The position numbers and the translations under genes were made by a program. Below the pieces are notes generated by a model. That model was not told the origin of the DNA, made no database searches, and was given only the letters and a program-made list of their open reading frames with translations. A stretch of 64,000 nt of DNA from the NCBI GenBank assembly GCA_951230915.1, contig OX579642.1:5642001-5706000 (forward strand), written 5' to 3'. Numbering within the stretch: position 1 is the first letter of the stretch; each line of letters opens with the position of its first letter. Origin of the DNA: Antitrichia curtipendula (lineage: Eukaryota > Streptophyta > Bryopsida > Hypnales > Leucodontaceae). Of this stretch, positions 46,749-58,885 are shown piece by piece.

Positions 46749-46889
46749 ATTTTGTTTAGCTTTTGTTGCCCTAGTGGTAACAAAAGTATCCTCTAGACAA
46801 GGATTTCCAATAGGAATAATATAAGAGATATGGTTTGAAGACCTATTGTTATCCGGTTCTTGAAATGAAACTTGTTTTTCTTTATTATA

Positions 46890-49009
46890 ATCTCTCTCTG
46901 ATGCTGAAAATTTTCTAGGTGGTCCAGTACAATCTTAGGTACATGACCTAGTTGTCTACAACGTCCACAATAGGGTGTATAACCTACCTCTTTCAGTGGA
47001 TTAGGACAATTATTTGCATAATGTCATAATTCACCACATCTATAGCACACTATCATTTTTCCATCTTGTAGGGATCCATACCTATGTGTATTAGAATTTG
47101 TAGGTGGACCATTCCAAACTGGTGGTTTGTTATAGGTGTCATTCCAACAAGGTCTATTATTGTTAGGTTTATATGGTGGTCTATTATTAGAGCAGGTAAA
47201 TGGCCTTTTATTAGGATTAGATTTATTTATCCAAGGTCATTGATTGTCTATTTGAAGTACTTGTTTTACTTCACAAATATCTTGTTTTACGGATGCTAAA
47301 TTCCAACACTTATCTGTTGGATGGTTTCCACCACAAAAACTACAATATGGTCTAATGTTATTGGAATTATCCATCATAGGAGAAGGGCACTCGCTAGGCA
47401 AGTGTCCATGTCCTTGACAATTGGTACACCACACATTAGTCCTAGTATTAGTGGGTTTAGCTCTTTTAGTGGGTGCATTAGTAATTTGAATCCTTAAATC
47501 AGCCATTTTTTCAGTTAATTTATTTAATAGATCTAAACTAGGATTTATAATTTCTCGGTTAGGTGGTATTACTACCAAAGGTTGCATTATTTGTGTTGGA
47601 GGATTCCTCATAGGAGGAGGTTGATACATGGATGGTGGATAAGTAGATAATTGAGTTCCTAAAGGAGGGTAGACCAAATTTGGAGGGTACATAGTAGGAT
47701 CTATTGAAATCAATTGGTCTTCCCCTACTCGAGCTTCTTCATATTGTTTTGTATATTGCAATGCAGTAGCTAAATCTCTAGGATTTTTTTCTTTTATAGC
47801 AATTTTAAATTCAGGTGGGTATAATCTTCCTACAAAAATTCTAGTTAAATAAGCATTTGGTATCCCATGATCTCTCCAACGTTGTAATATATACTCCATT
47901 CTCCTATGATAATTATTTACACTTTCTCCTATAGCCATTCTAATGGTCCTTAAACGTTCTTGTAGACTCTCAATAAAAGTCAAAGGTCTAAATCGGTTAA
48001 GAAATGCATCCCTTAATGCATTCCAAGTCCTAAATGGACCATTGGTTTCATACCACTCTTGAGCAATACCTAACAAGGTAGCAGGGATGTAATAAGATAG
48101 TTATCTTCTGGTATTAAATTGGCTATACAAACTATATTAAATCGATTTATATGATTATCCAGGTCGGAACCCGCTTGACCATAATATTGAGGTAATGTAA
48201 CCAAATTTAAAGGTTATGGTTGTGCCATATTATAATCGTCCAACCACTTATCTTCTTGAAACTTTGGTGTTTCTATATCAAGGTTTAAATTATCTGGTAA
48301 CTCTGATTGTGGTTGATATGGCTCTTTTGAAGGCTTTATATTCTCTTCAGTATTAAAATTCAAAAACTGCCCGGTAGATATTTCCAAACGAGGAGGTGCC
48401 TCCAAATATTTTAAAGGTATAGAGCTGGTAGAAGAGGCTTCTATACTTTCTTTTACAAGAGATAAATAATTTTCTAATCTTTCTACTACACTACATCCCT
48501 TTTCATTCCAAGTTTTCCTTAAATATTGTGAAATAATAGCATTGAATTCTGGAGATTTAAAAGCCCAAGAATAATCTACCAGTATTGTAGATCTTCAGGG
48601 ATTGCTAGATGTTCTTACTATAGGAGAGATACTCTCACCTATAGCTAGAGATGTAGCAGTATCTTTGAATGGACTTGCCGTACTTTGTATATTTTTACTA
48701 ACAGGTTCCTCGAATCCTAATAAAATTGTAGAACTAATTTCAATATCAGTTTCGGATTCCGATAGTTCACCTTGGGATTCATTCTGTTTTTTAATGAATC
48801 ATTGAAAGTGTCCTAAGAGGATTCTACAATATTTTCACCAATTGGACTAGAAGGTCGTTGGATATAATCCATTGGACTGGTAGAGGACTAGGTGGAGAAA
48901 AACAAGGATTTGTATAAGTAGCTACTGTCCGTCTATATTTTGATTTTCCACCTTCATGAACCTTATATATGGCTTCCTCAAATATCTTTTTCGGATTTTG
49001 ACCAGACAT
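46890..49009 (-). pseudogene. Ty3/gypsy gag with several zinc knuckles (broken)
   Basis: Minus-strand frames 49009-48824, 48405-48214 and 48076-47237 carry pieces of a gag protein. The clearest is a retrotransposon gag domain (WNALRDAFLNRF, IRMAIGESVNNYHRRM, HGIPNAYLTRIFVGRL). CCHC knuckles follow: CTNCQGHGHLPSEC and CSFCGGNHPTDKC, then CYRCGEL and CGRCRQLGH near 46,930-47,060. Stops and frameshifts separate the pieces. Confidence 0.85.
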
Positions 49010-49218
49010 TTACAGAGGCCGTATGTAATTTTTTTTTTTAACAAAATCCGAGAAACATTGGAGACCTATTATTACAAATCATTAGGGTAATAGGTTCCCA
49101 ACGCTTACCGAGTTGTTTGCTTCAATCCTATGAGGGCTTTTATATAGACCATTCAGGTCTTTCCCTATCGATATGGGTTATCTAGTAGAAAGTCTAATCG
49201 AGTTTTCTGTATTCATTC

Positions 49219-49737
49219 TTACGGACATATCAAACTAAAAGATGGACTCAAGGGATTTTTCTTCTCACTACACATAAACTCAGGGATTAAAGGAGTACAA
49301 ATTAGATCAACCGGTCCATAAGTAAAAACATATGTTTTTTGTTCTACTTGTTTATCAGTCCATCCAACATGAACTCTAGGAACTTTAGGTTTTACAATAT
49401 GTTTTAATTTTTCATACTGAAGGAACAAATAGTGTAAGGAATAAGCTAACTGCAATTTTCCTTCCTTCACTAAAATGTCCTTAAAGGGTTTTCCTTCGTC
49501 CCAAACTTTACTAAAAATTACTCTTTTTATATCTAAAGGCAATTGATCAATATAATTTTTAAATTCTTTAGCTTTAATATTCTCTCCACTTAAATGAAAA
49601 CCTTGTCCACAATAAGCTTCTCTATAAAATCGATATAAAGCTTTAAAAAGGCAAAGGCCAGGAAAATAGTTTTCTAATACTTTCGGAACTTCCCATGGTA
49701 GTATTTGAATATTTGATTCATGATTAGTCCTATTCAT
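49219..49737 (-). CDS. Unrecognised ORF in the leader of the Ty3/gypsy element
   Basis: This is an intact 172-codon frame between the retrotransposon leader and gag, on the same strand. It has no motif I recognise. It is rich in charged and aromatic residues, with FPGLCLFKALYRFYREAYC near the N-terminus. It could be an accessory ORF of this retrotransposon family or an N-terminal gag extension. Confidence 0.5.
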   Translation of the reverse strand: MNRTNHESNIQILPWEVPKVLENYFPGLCLFKALYRFYREAYCGQGFHLSGENIKAKEFKNYIDQLPLDIKRVIFSKVWDEGKPFKDILVKEGKLQLAYSLHYLFLQYEKLKHIVKPKVPRVHVGWTDKQVEQKTYVFTYGPVDLICTPLIPEFMCSEKKNPLSPSFSLICP

Positions 49738-49751
49738 TTTCCAATTATTTA

Positions 49752-51174
49752 ATTAAGTGGTGGACAATGTTGGTTATATGCAGAAGGGTGAAAATAAATT
49801 AAAGTATCTATAATAGTTCTTAATTGTTTTAACTCAGGAATGGTTACAAGTTGAATTTGTAATAAATCTAAAAATTTAACAACTTTCAAAAATCCTAGTT
49901 CATGGTCTAATATTTGCGGTAACTTTTGGGTAGAATTTATAAAGGCTTGATTTTTAGGACACGTTGTTTTAATGTGTCCAGTTTTTCCACAAAAAATGGC
50001 ATTTAGATGTAGGTTTGTTTCTATGGGATGTCCTAGTTGCTTTAACCCCTAAAGGTTTTTGACTATGTTTTCACAAAAAACGCTCCCAAACTGCCATTTC
50101 TAGTATGAGTACCAAATTTTAGAAAAAAAACATTTTTGGATACATGTAACCGTAGGATCTTGTATTAAACTAGTTTGAGAAGATGTGGAAAAAATTTCAG
50201 AAATTTCCACCGTGTAGATTGCAAGATATTAGCATTTGAAGTGACAAAACCCCTTTTTTTGTCCCTGCGAAAAACCGGGCAGCTGCACTTCACATGGTCA
50301 CATTTGTATGAAAAAATGTCCAAAATGGTGGTAACTCTTTGGAATCATTCTTCTAAGAAAGTTATCTACATGCTTGAAAATTTTCAGATCATTTGAAATT
50401 GTACAACATATAGGAAAAAAATAGTAAGTAGAAAGAAGTAGAGAATGATTCAAAGCACTAAATTGTCAAGAATTTATTTATGGAATTGAAAAATGCCAAT
50501 CCAAACAATTGTAATGTTGTAATAAACAATCTACACCTTGTGTTTATATTTTTTTCCAAAAATATTGAAAATTGAGTTAAATAAAGGACTTCAAAGTTTA
50601 TTTTAGAGTAGAGATTCCATAACCACCCGCAAACTACCCACAACTAAAATTCCTCATAACTTTCATCTCATAAATCAAAGTGGAATGATTCAAAGCTTTC
50701 CTTGTGCACATAAATCTAGAGAACCAATTTCAAATTTTTATTTCTCTAGAAAATGATTTTTAAAGAAGTTTTTTTTGCTGCCCGGGCTGCCCGCCGAACA
50801 ATGAAAACTACATATCATACCATAACTTTTTAACCATGTGGTCAAAAGTTATGAAAATTGTTGGGCCCTAAAGCTACTCCTTGGGCACATCTTGTGTGAA
50901 AATTTCAAAGAAAAAAAATAAAAATTCCATTCGTGGTGAGCTGCCCAAAAACTCTATGTTGTCAAAAAATGGTGTTTGGTCCTTTAGGGGTTAAAATCTT
51001 CCCAATTTGTTTTACAATGTTCTTTCAAAAGAAATTAATAATAGGTTCACTTGGAGAATAATCTCTATTATAACGTATGGTAAGATTTGGTTTATTCTTA
51101 AGAGATTCTTTTTGAAATATTTCTACTAACATCTCATTTATAAAATCACGATTTATTTTGGTGGTGGATTCCAT
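49752..51174 (-). pseudogene. Leader ORF of the Ty3/gypsy element, split by a TTAA element
   Basis: An ATG at 51174 opens a frame that reaches 50,995 (one internal TGA). It is interrupted by the TTAA-flanked insertion and resumes in frame at about 50,041 with a zinc-knuckle-like FCGKTGHIKTTC before ending near 49,752. Ignoring the insertion and one TTAA copy restores the frame, which supports both the ORF and the insertion. Confidence 0.55.
50046..50990 (+). mobile_element. 945-bp non-autonomous TTAA-flanked element (family D, copy 1)
   Basis: Perfect 10-bp ends CCCCTAAAGG / CCTTTAGGGG are flanked on both sides by TTAA (50042-50045, 50991-50994). The TTAA duplication and CCC-starting ends are the signature of piggyBac-type transposition. 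No transposase is encoded. Related sequence occurs at 61761-62625 and, inverted, around 55330-56195. Confidence 0.7.
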
Positions 51175-51423
51175 TTAAAATTAATAAATTTTGCATTCTT
51201 ATATTATTAAGAATTTTTTTTAAATTTCCTATTGGTTGGTTTTGCATATGAAAGTTGCATGGGAAGAATACATGCCTTTCTTCCTAAGGTTGTAACAACT
51301 TGTGTAAAAAACTTGCATTTTCTATCCTTCCAACTAATTTTAATTTTATCACCTATCAAAACGGAATTTTTAGAAAAATTCCATCCTACTTTACATTCTT
51401 AGACACCGATAGCCAGGACCATT

Positions 51424-51440
51424 CCCTAGCAGCGGCACCA
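51424..51440 (-). other. Primer-binding site of the Ty3/gypsy element
   Basis: The minus strand reads TGGTGCCGCTGCTAGGG, close to the TGGCGCCGTTGCCGGGG site common in plant Ty3/gypsy elements. It is preceded by the LTR end CA. Confidence 0.75.
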
Positions 51441-51444
51441 AAAA

Positions 51445-52788
51445 TGTAGTATAAATTTTACTTGGGAACAAAACCCAAGGAAATTCTTAGTGGTGGTTCT
51501 TTGAATTTGGAGAATAGTCAAATAGTCTATCGTTTCGTATCAAAGGTCACTTTTACGTAGGATTTATTACTCAATAAATGGATTAAAATTTCATTATTTG
51601 TATATTTGTATGGTATAAATGTATTTATTGTCCTAACCTATGCGAATAGCAGTCCATTACCCATGAAAATATCTATAGACCTACAATTACCGTCTTGTAC
51701 TAGAATTCTAATGTCAAATAGTCTGGGTATGTCAAATAGTCATGGCTCTTGTTCTATCGACTTAATCAAGCCCATAATACATATTTATATAAATCCATCT
51801 TCTTTAATTACTTCTTTGAGTTTAGTGGATTGTCAATTGGTCCAATGGCTATTTTACTAACCTAATTGTTAAAATGCAAGATGCAAATATCACAATCAAT
51901 ATTGTCAATTGGTCTCAGTATGCAGAGCATGCGAAGGTAAGAGTTGAATCCTTCAATTCAGGTCAAATAGTCATTTCAATTCTTTATTCGAGCTCCATAG
52001 CTTACAATATGTCAATTGGACCAAGTCCCACCTTTACATTTACAATCTATCAAGCTTCCTAATTGTTGCGCTGTCAAATAGTCATTTGTTAATTGGTCTT
52101 ACTATACTAATATATATCTGATTTTATCTATCTCCAAGAGATGGTCAATTTGTCCAAGTTCCCACACAAGATTAGCAAGAAAGATGTACAAAGATTATGT
52201 TTATGTTGAGTTGTCAAATTGGCCAGGTTTCTACATCAAATCACAAAAAGTACACAGAGATTTTATTCTATAACATAAGATTACGCTCCTTTTACCTACA
52301 CTTGTCGATCTCACACCACTAGTCAATTGGTCATTTCAATTCAAACACAATTCCTTGACCAGTTGTCTTACTTTAATTTTGCTATAACCGTAAGTCATCT
52401 TAACATAAATTTCCACAGACAATTTGACTACAACAACACCCCTTACTACAATTGGATTCAATCAATTAGTCATACTCCAATGCTTAAGCTTCCACCACCA
52501 AATAACACCAATAATAGCCTTCAAGGTTTGATTATGAATTAGAACAACATTGTTCGACAATTAGACAAAAACAATACAATGATACAATCACCAATCACTG
52601 GCTAATTGACCTTAACATCAAACATAACAACGCCAATCGTTCGCTACAGTTTATTTGATATACTTAGTACCAATCCCTGGTTGCTAATAAAAATAATTCA
52701 TTGTCTATTGGACCATAATAAGATCACGCAGAGTGAATACATCATTTACTGTCTAATTGTCCCCAAATACAACATTAACCAATCACTG

Positions 52789-52836
<48 letters not shown>

Positions 52837-53230
52837 CAATAAACAAGTTCTGGACAATTTGTCTATCGCAAGATTTAAATAAATAATCCACCAATCATCA
52901 GCTTAGTCTTAATTTATAAACTTAATCTCAAAGACAAACGAACTACATAACATGGAAGTAGACTTTTGATAACTTGACAATTAACTAGAACACAGGAATT
53001 TAATTTTCATTAAATTTATCCAGTCATATTCACTTACCGTCTATTAGTCTTCATTCTTCTCACAGTCGCAACTCTTGTTGTCTTGTTCCAGCTCCTTTCA
53101 CAGTCTACTTGACTTTGATCCGCCTCCTCAAACACAGTCAAATTGACAAGTACAGTTCTCACTGAACTTCAATGAAAAACCAAGATCAACAATGCCACTC
53201 TTTGGCTAATTGAATACTTAGATGACTGTA
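51445..53230 (-). repeat. 5' LTR region of the Ty3/gypsy element with GTCAATTGGTC-type motifs
   Basis: The LTR 3' end (ACTACA, minus) is at 51445. Going right, the non-coding sequence is punctuated about every 50-70 bp by variants such as GTCAAATAGTC, GTCAATTGGTC, GTCAATTTGTCC, GTCTATTGGACC and GGACAATTTGTC. The outer LTR boundary could not be set because no complete 3' LTR is present for comparison; 53230 is where this motif style fades. Confidence 0.55.
52791..52833. repeat. (TA)n microsatellite
   Basis: GTGTG followed by about 36 bases of TA repeat. Confidence 0.95.
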
Positions 53231-53459
53231 GATAGATTTAGATCCTATTTGAGAATTTCTAAATCAATAGTAAAGTCCGTTCCAAGGGAGGTCTATTAAA
53301 TAGCATTACTTCTACAACGACAAAAGACAACTAATTAGGGAATAAAACAACGAGAAAGGCATACTTCCAACTTGTATTAATTTAATTCCTCACGGTTTGC
53401 ACAACCTAATTGCTAAATTTATTTCACTCCATTCTTAAAAATCCTCAAGTTAAAGGAAA

Positions 53460-55000
53460 TCTCCCAAATTGTATGTTGATCTTCACTTCACAGCCAATGA
53501 GGTCCTTTGCTCTTAGCTCCAAATTGGTACGCACTGGTACAGCCTTCGAGCCAAGCCTTTATCTTTGACTGGGACTTTTTACTAATTAAGCCAACCAAGG
53601 CTCTTCAACTTCCAAATCGCATTGATTGCTGGGCAGCACTATCTTGTCTCCTACTGGGACATGCATTCACAAACAAATCCAATTGGAAATTCCATTTGAC
53701 AACATTCAGACTTTATTCAAACTCCAAATTGGATTGTTATAAATCAAAGATCCCATACATACCCGACTTGGAAGAAATTTCAAATCACTGCAAGGTCGTA
53801 CAGAACTTCCAAATCAAATTCCGAATTAAATCAACCCAAAATGTATTTCATCAAAATATCTCCCATTTGGACATATTCACATCTCCATAAACCATTGTTA
53901 ACCAACTGGGACTTCAGTCATACATCAAATACTCCCAAATTGTTTGACTCATACACATGCCACCAATTTGCTAATACACTTTCATTTCATTAATCCGAAT
54001 TGGTGACAAATCACTGTTTACAGATTTAACATTTGATATAAAAAAATTATTAACTCTAATTGGAATTCAAAATCCTCCATCTCCAATTATTGCTTAATTC
54101 CAAATTTACTTCACTCCATAACTCCAAATTGCATTCTTTAGCTTCCCGAATTGAATCCAATTTCCATTACTAATCGATTAACAAACTATCATTGTACTTC
54201 TCCAAATAGGAAGATTAACTCCTTATAACGACTTCACCAACCTTCATACACTCCAATTAGGAAAATTGACTTTTCCCAATTATCATCTTCATTTGTCTGC
54301 ACAAACTTCCCGACTCGGAACCAACAGCCCAAGCATCCACGCTGACAGGCTTGACTCTCCGACTGGGCTCACACACATACATAAACAATCACCAAATTGA
54401 AAACACAAACAATCCAACTAGGACCACCCGTCCTCTTAGATCACACACACATAGAAATCAAATAGAAACATAAATACGTAGCCAACTTGAACTGGGACTC
54501 GCACTGGACTCTCTTAAACAATGGGTGAAAACCAAATTGGAAAACACCTCCTTAAAATCCCCCAAATCGGACAGTTTCCTAACCGATTTGGACTGAGACT
54601 CGAAACACAGCTCAACTGCCAAATTGGACTCCTTTGCAAAATTGTCACAACTCTTTTGATAACTAGCCCAACTTGGATTGATAACCCTATCATCTGACTG
54701 CCCAAAACAAAACCAAATTGGACTTCAAAATTGACATTCATCCTTAGACAACCAACTTCACCCAAATAGTATTACGAACTAACCTAATTCCAAAACAAGG
54801 ACTCAAAAACGAACATTCAATTTGACAATTACTTCACACAAACATCAAATTGGAACACAAACATCAAATGCACACAACAAAAGAAACAAAATACACCCAA
54901 TGAACCATCAAAATTCAAAAACTTTACTGCCAAAAAGCACATCTACAATGACCATTGAATAAATAATCAACTCAAAATGAGCTTTCAACAGAGAGTTATT
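53460..55000 (-). repeat. Inverted relative of the CCAANTTGG-motif array
   Basis: This is non-coding, with a near-palindromic CCAAATTGG/CCAACTTGG/CCGATTTGG-type motif about every 40-60 bp (for example near 53518, 53680, 53728, 54535, 54620, 54670, 54713). Spacers do not align with those at 17,640-20,290, although the adjoining AT-rich block does. Confidence 0.6.
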
Positions 55001-55004
55001 TTTG

Positions 55005-55315
55005 GAATTTTTTAATTCATTTTTCAGACTATTTTTTCTTATTTAATGTAGGGGTGTAAAAGTTATTTTTCAGTTCTACAGTGTATCTTTTTACTTCAAA
55101 AATTTATAACTAATTATTATTAACAAATAAAAATATCAATAATTCAAAACATAAACTTTCAAAGTAAGAAAATCTATTCTTATATTTTTAATTTTGTTTT
55201 ATTTAAAATTCAAAAAATAAATAGGGGTCCAAAGTTTTGTTCGCACATGGTTTCTAATGGACACTCTAAGTGAACTCCCCGAGCATTGGCTCTACGGAGA
55301 TCAAAATGCGACTTT
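55005..55315 (-). repeat. AT-rich block, inverted copy of 18331-18640
   Basis: On the minus strand it reads CTCGGGGAGTTCACTTAG, GTGTCCATTAGAAACC, then the same AT-rich succession as at 18,331 onward, ending with CTCTGTTGAAAGCTCATTTT. Confidence 0.8.
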
Positions 55316-55329
55316 AGGTAGGTTCATAC

Positions 55330-56195
55330 AATCTCAATATTCAATTTTAATTTTTTGAAACTTTTTTAGAGCTAGAAAAACACATAAACTTTGTATAAAT
55401 AAATTTTAAATTTCAATTGGTCCCTTGGAGCAAAAGTTGTGGCACAATATGCCAAAAACAAAGGTTGGTGGGCAATTAAAAAAAAATCACAAAAATTCAA
55501 AATAAGTTTTTAAATTTATATTTTTCTTGAACATTATATTTTTGTCTATATGTGAAGCGTTGATTCATTCTATTTAGACTAGTGATGAGAATTGAGAAAG
55601 TTATGAACAATCTTGTTTTTCGAGCAATCTAAGCATTTTCTTCAAAAAATAACTTATAAGATTCATTTTTTAATGCAATTTTTATAATTTTACAGAAAAA
55701 ATTGTTTGATAGGGTTATGTATGCTTCCTAAAACAATCTTACCATTGGGATTATTGTTTTTCAATTCCATTGTAGAGCTAGTAACAATTTAGTTTTTCAT
55801 TCAACCTTAGACTTATTTGTACTTAATAACTTTTGAAAGAATGAAAATAAAGTTTAAAAAAAAAAAATCTTTTTCCTAGGATTTCAACTCAATTCTTCAA
55901 CATAAAAAAATTGACATTCTAAGTCTATAGTGGAAAATATTTCCACAAATGACAATCAAAGTCATCTGAAATTGCAAGACAAAGTTCAAAAAATCTTCTT
56001 TTCAAACTTTGAATGCTAATATCTTCCAATGTGTTCGGTTAAACTTCATGAAAGTTTTACAACATGATCTAAGACAAGTCAAGTATAAGATCCTATGGTC
56101 AGGTTTCAAGAAAAATATTTTCTCTGTTTTCTTGGGCGAATGCAGCAAAAATGGCCGTTTAGAGTGTTTTTTGACAGAGAAATGGCCATGGGACT
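55330..56195 (-). mobile_element. Degenerate inverted copy of family D
   Basis: Near 56,150 the strand reads ATGGCCGTTTAGAGTGTTTTTTG, a diverged reverse complement of the start of the element at 50046. It is followed by CTTTAGGGAGTAATCTT, resembling a decayed terminus. Similarity elsewhere is patchy. Confidence 0.4.
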
Positions 56196-56479
56196 TTAGG
56201 GAGTAATCTTGGACGGGTTGAAGAGTTTGCTACAAGTTACTCACACCAAGTCTCATGCTACTATGCCAACAATTGTCTTTGCTTTTTTCTAGGCAAACCT
56301 TGGGTTATGATGGACTCAAGTATTCAACTGAAGAGCACCTCAGAAAATGTATAATTTCATTCAAATTACAAAACCCTAATTATACCAAACATTCACATCA
56401 AAAATTACATGAAAATTGGAACAAAATGTAGTTCCAAAAGATTTTCTTCAACCCTAAAAGGGTCTGAAAGCCCTTTGCG

Positions 56480-58490
56480 ATTGTATATTATATTATGAAA
56501 AGGGTGATATTTAATTACATGAGAAATTTCTCAGAGGAGCAACACCTAAGGAATATTCATGGCATTCGATTACCAGATAGCAACCTCCAACAATTGATCT
56601 CTCAATTTGCTAATGACACATGGATTTCGATACTTAGCAAAGAAGAAACTCTAAAAAATTATATTTCTCTTATAAATAGGTTTGGCTCAGCCTCGGGCCT
56701 TATAATTAATTGGACAAAAAGTGTCGGCTATTGGTTCTCAAGACGTCCTATTTCAACATGGTTAAGTAATTTTAACTTGACTTGGGTGCCTCCAGGGTTC
56801 TTCTCCAAGCTATTGGGTGCCCCCTTTGGCATCACACTTGATACCCAAGTTATAGATGGATTTCTTGAATAAAAAATTGCCAAAAAGCTCACTTATTGGA
56901 CCACCCAAAGACTATCCTTAGCAAGAAGAGTAATGGTAGTTAATGCCATTCTCCTTTCTACTCTATGTTACTTCATTGCCATCTAGAGCGGCTCTCTCCA
57001 GGCCATTCGGTCTATACGTGGTAGATTACGCAATTACCTCTGGAGTGGCAATGAACACAATTCATATACAAGAATCTGTTGGGACGATTGATGTCTTCCT
57101 AAGCACCTTGGTGGTTTGAATCTATTGGATCACGAGATCTTTTTGGCCGCACTATTGGCTTAATGGATCCTATTTGCTATTGAACTTGGCATTTCAAACC
57201 TCAAGGATCTCCTCAGGTTTAGAATTAACAAAATGAAACCCAATCCTTCTCAAGGCCATTAGTTTCCTTCACAATCTTGGCGTATAGTACAAGGCCATTC
57301 CGTTTCACGAGGCTCCAGGATTTGGAATAGAGTTACTTCTACATGGAAACAGTTCAGTAACTTCATCGAATATTTGTCTTTTATAAATGCGGATGAGGTT
57401 CTGTCCACCAGTATATGGTGGTCCACAATATACTTCGGATCTAACTTTCATTTTGACCTAGACAAAGCAAGGGAGCTTGCTAGACTTGACCTCAGATACA
57501 TAGCGGACATTTGGGATACCAATACCAAAGATTTTAGAACGTGGACCGATTTATCCTCCCATTTTCATCTTTTGGATACTGAACAGATCCAATGGTTCTA
57601 CATTATCTCATCCATTCCACCAACATAGAAATCCACGCTAGCTTACACATCATTTTTTCCAAGCCTAGCCAAGGGAGTGGCTTGGCATGTTTGACCAACC
57701 AGATGGAGCTCTTCCCTTAATTGTGTAGCAACATCAAGATCCGCCTGCTAACCTTCTTACCCCAGGTCTCGAACAATTATCAATTGTTGGAAGTGTCCAT
57801 AGAGCAACAATTGGCCTGACTTCTAGTTAGCTTGCTACCTTAACCATCTCTAGGATCCCTGAGACCCATATAGGGCATATACGTAGAGTAAAGGTCCTTG
57901 AAATCCAAAAAAGCCGCAACCATCCCCTTGAGTTATTCTATGTCGGAATTACTCGTACTCTAGTATACAATCCAAGGCGTTGGTCATGGAACAACGGGAG
58001 GCAGTTACTTTAGTATACCACATCATGTGGCCGGTTCTTTCTCACTCAACATCGTCAACCCAAACAAACAATTTCATCCAAGTAGCCAAGTATCTTAGCC
58101 CCCACCTAGCCACCTTCGAGCCCGACTAGCGAGATTTATAGCTCAAGGAGCGCTCTCAGAAGGAAGCTGCTTTTATGTGGTTTGTCTGGCACGACACAGT
58201 TGCGATTCACTCTTGGAGGGCCCAAATTAACCTGGGCTTGGATATCTCCTGCAATTGTTGCTCGACTGGTGTGGGTGCAAGATTATCCACCCTTGGTAAT
58301 CAGGCGAACACCAACCAGGTTCTATGCCTTTATCCACCTTTTTAATATATGGAAGTGTAGTGAGCGCGGTCCACTGACCACTGTGCCTTCCAAGCAATGG
58401 ATCTTTTTTGCTAACGTCTCCTAAGTGTTTGTGGATGGCAGTGAAACTAACTAGAAATGCATAGGTGACTAACATGCTAACTGCAATGAC
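56480..58490 (+). pseudogene. 5'-truncated LINE (non-LTR) reverse transcriptase relic
   Basis: Plus-strand frames contain the end of a LINE reverse transcriptase: LPDSNLQQLISQFANDT (the catalytic A/G-D-D replaced by AND), a SGLIINWTKS motif and FFSKLLGAPFG. The downstream connection domain (WTTQRLSLARRVMVVNAIL, LRNYLWSG, CLPKHLGGLNLLD) and a decayed zf-RVT-like region near 58,170-58,260 follow. Multiple stops and frameshifts are present. The 5' half of the element is absent. Confidence 0.85.
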
Positions 58491-58689
58491 CGGGGTTAAT
58501 AGTAAAATCCTAACTACCTAACTTTCTATCCTATGTTTAGGGTTGGCTGGGTAGTTGGCGTCATTTCTAACGTCCGTAACTACGCAAAAGGGAAACCCTC
58601 ACGTTCCTTCCATGAACCTCTACTACTATCTTTTGGATCTTTACACTTCTCTTGGAAGTTTCAATTCTACAGGCTAATCTTAGGCTTAG

Positions 58690-58885
58690 CTTTTATTCTA
58701 ATTTCTAACCTCTAAAGGTAACTCTAAATTTTTACTCCTAAAACTAATCCTAAATCTTTATTCCTAAATTTAACTCTAAATTTTTATTCCTAAACTAACT
58801 CTAGATTTTTACTTCTAAAATTAACTCTAAAGTTTTACTCCTAAAACTAACTCTACAATTTTAACTTCTATTTCTAATTTTTACC
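58690..58885. repeat. Minisatellite of TAACTCTAAATTTTTACTCCTAAA-type units
   Basis: Six or seven diverged units of about 30 bp, each containing CTCTAAA-TTTT-A-TCCTAAA, occur in a row. Confidence 0.75.

Noticed and set aside
58690..58885. Interstitial telomeric repeat
   Set aside because: Units contain CTCTAAA and CCTAAA strings but not a run of the plant CCCTAAA repeat; this is an ordinary minisatellite.
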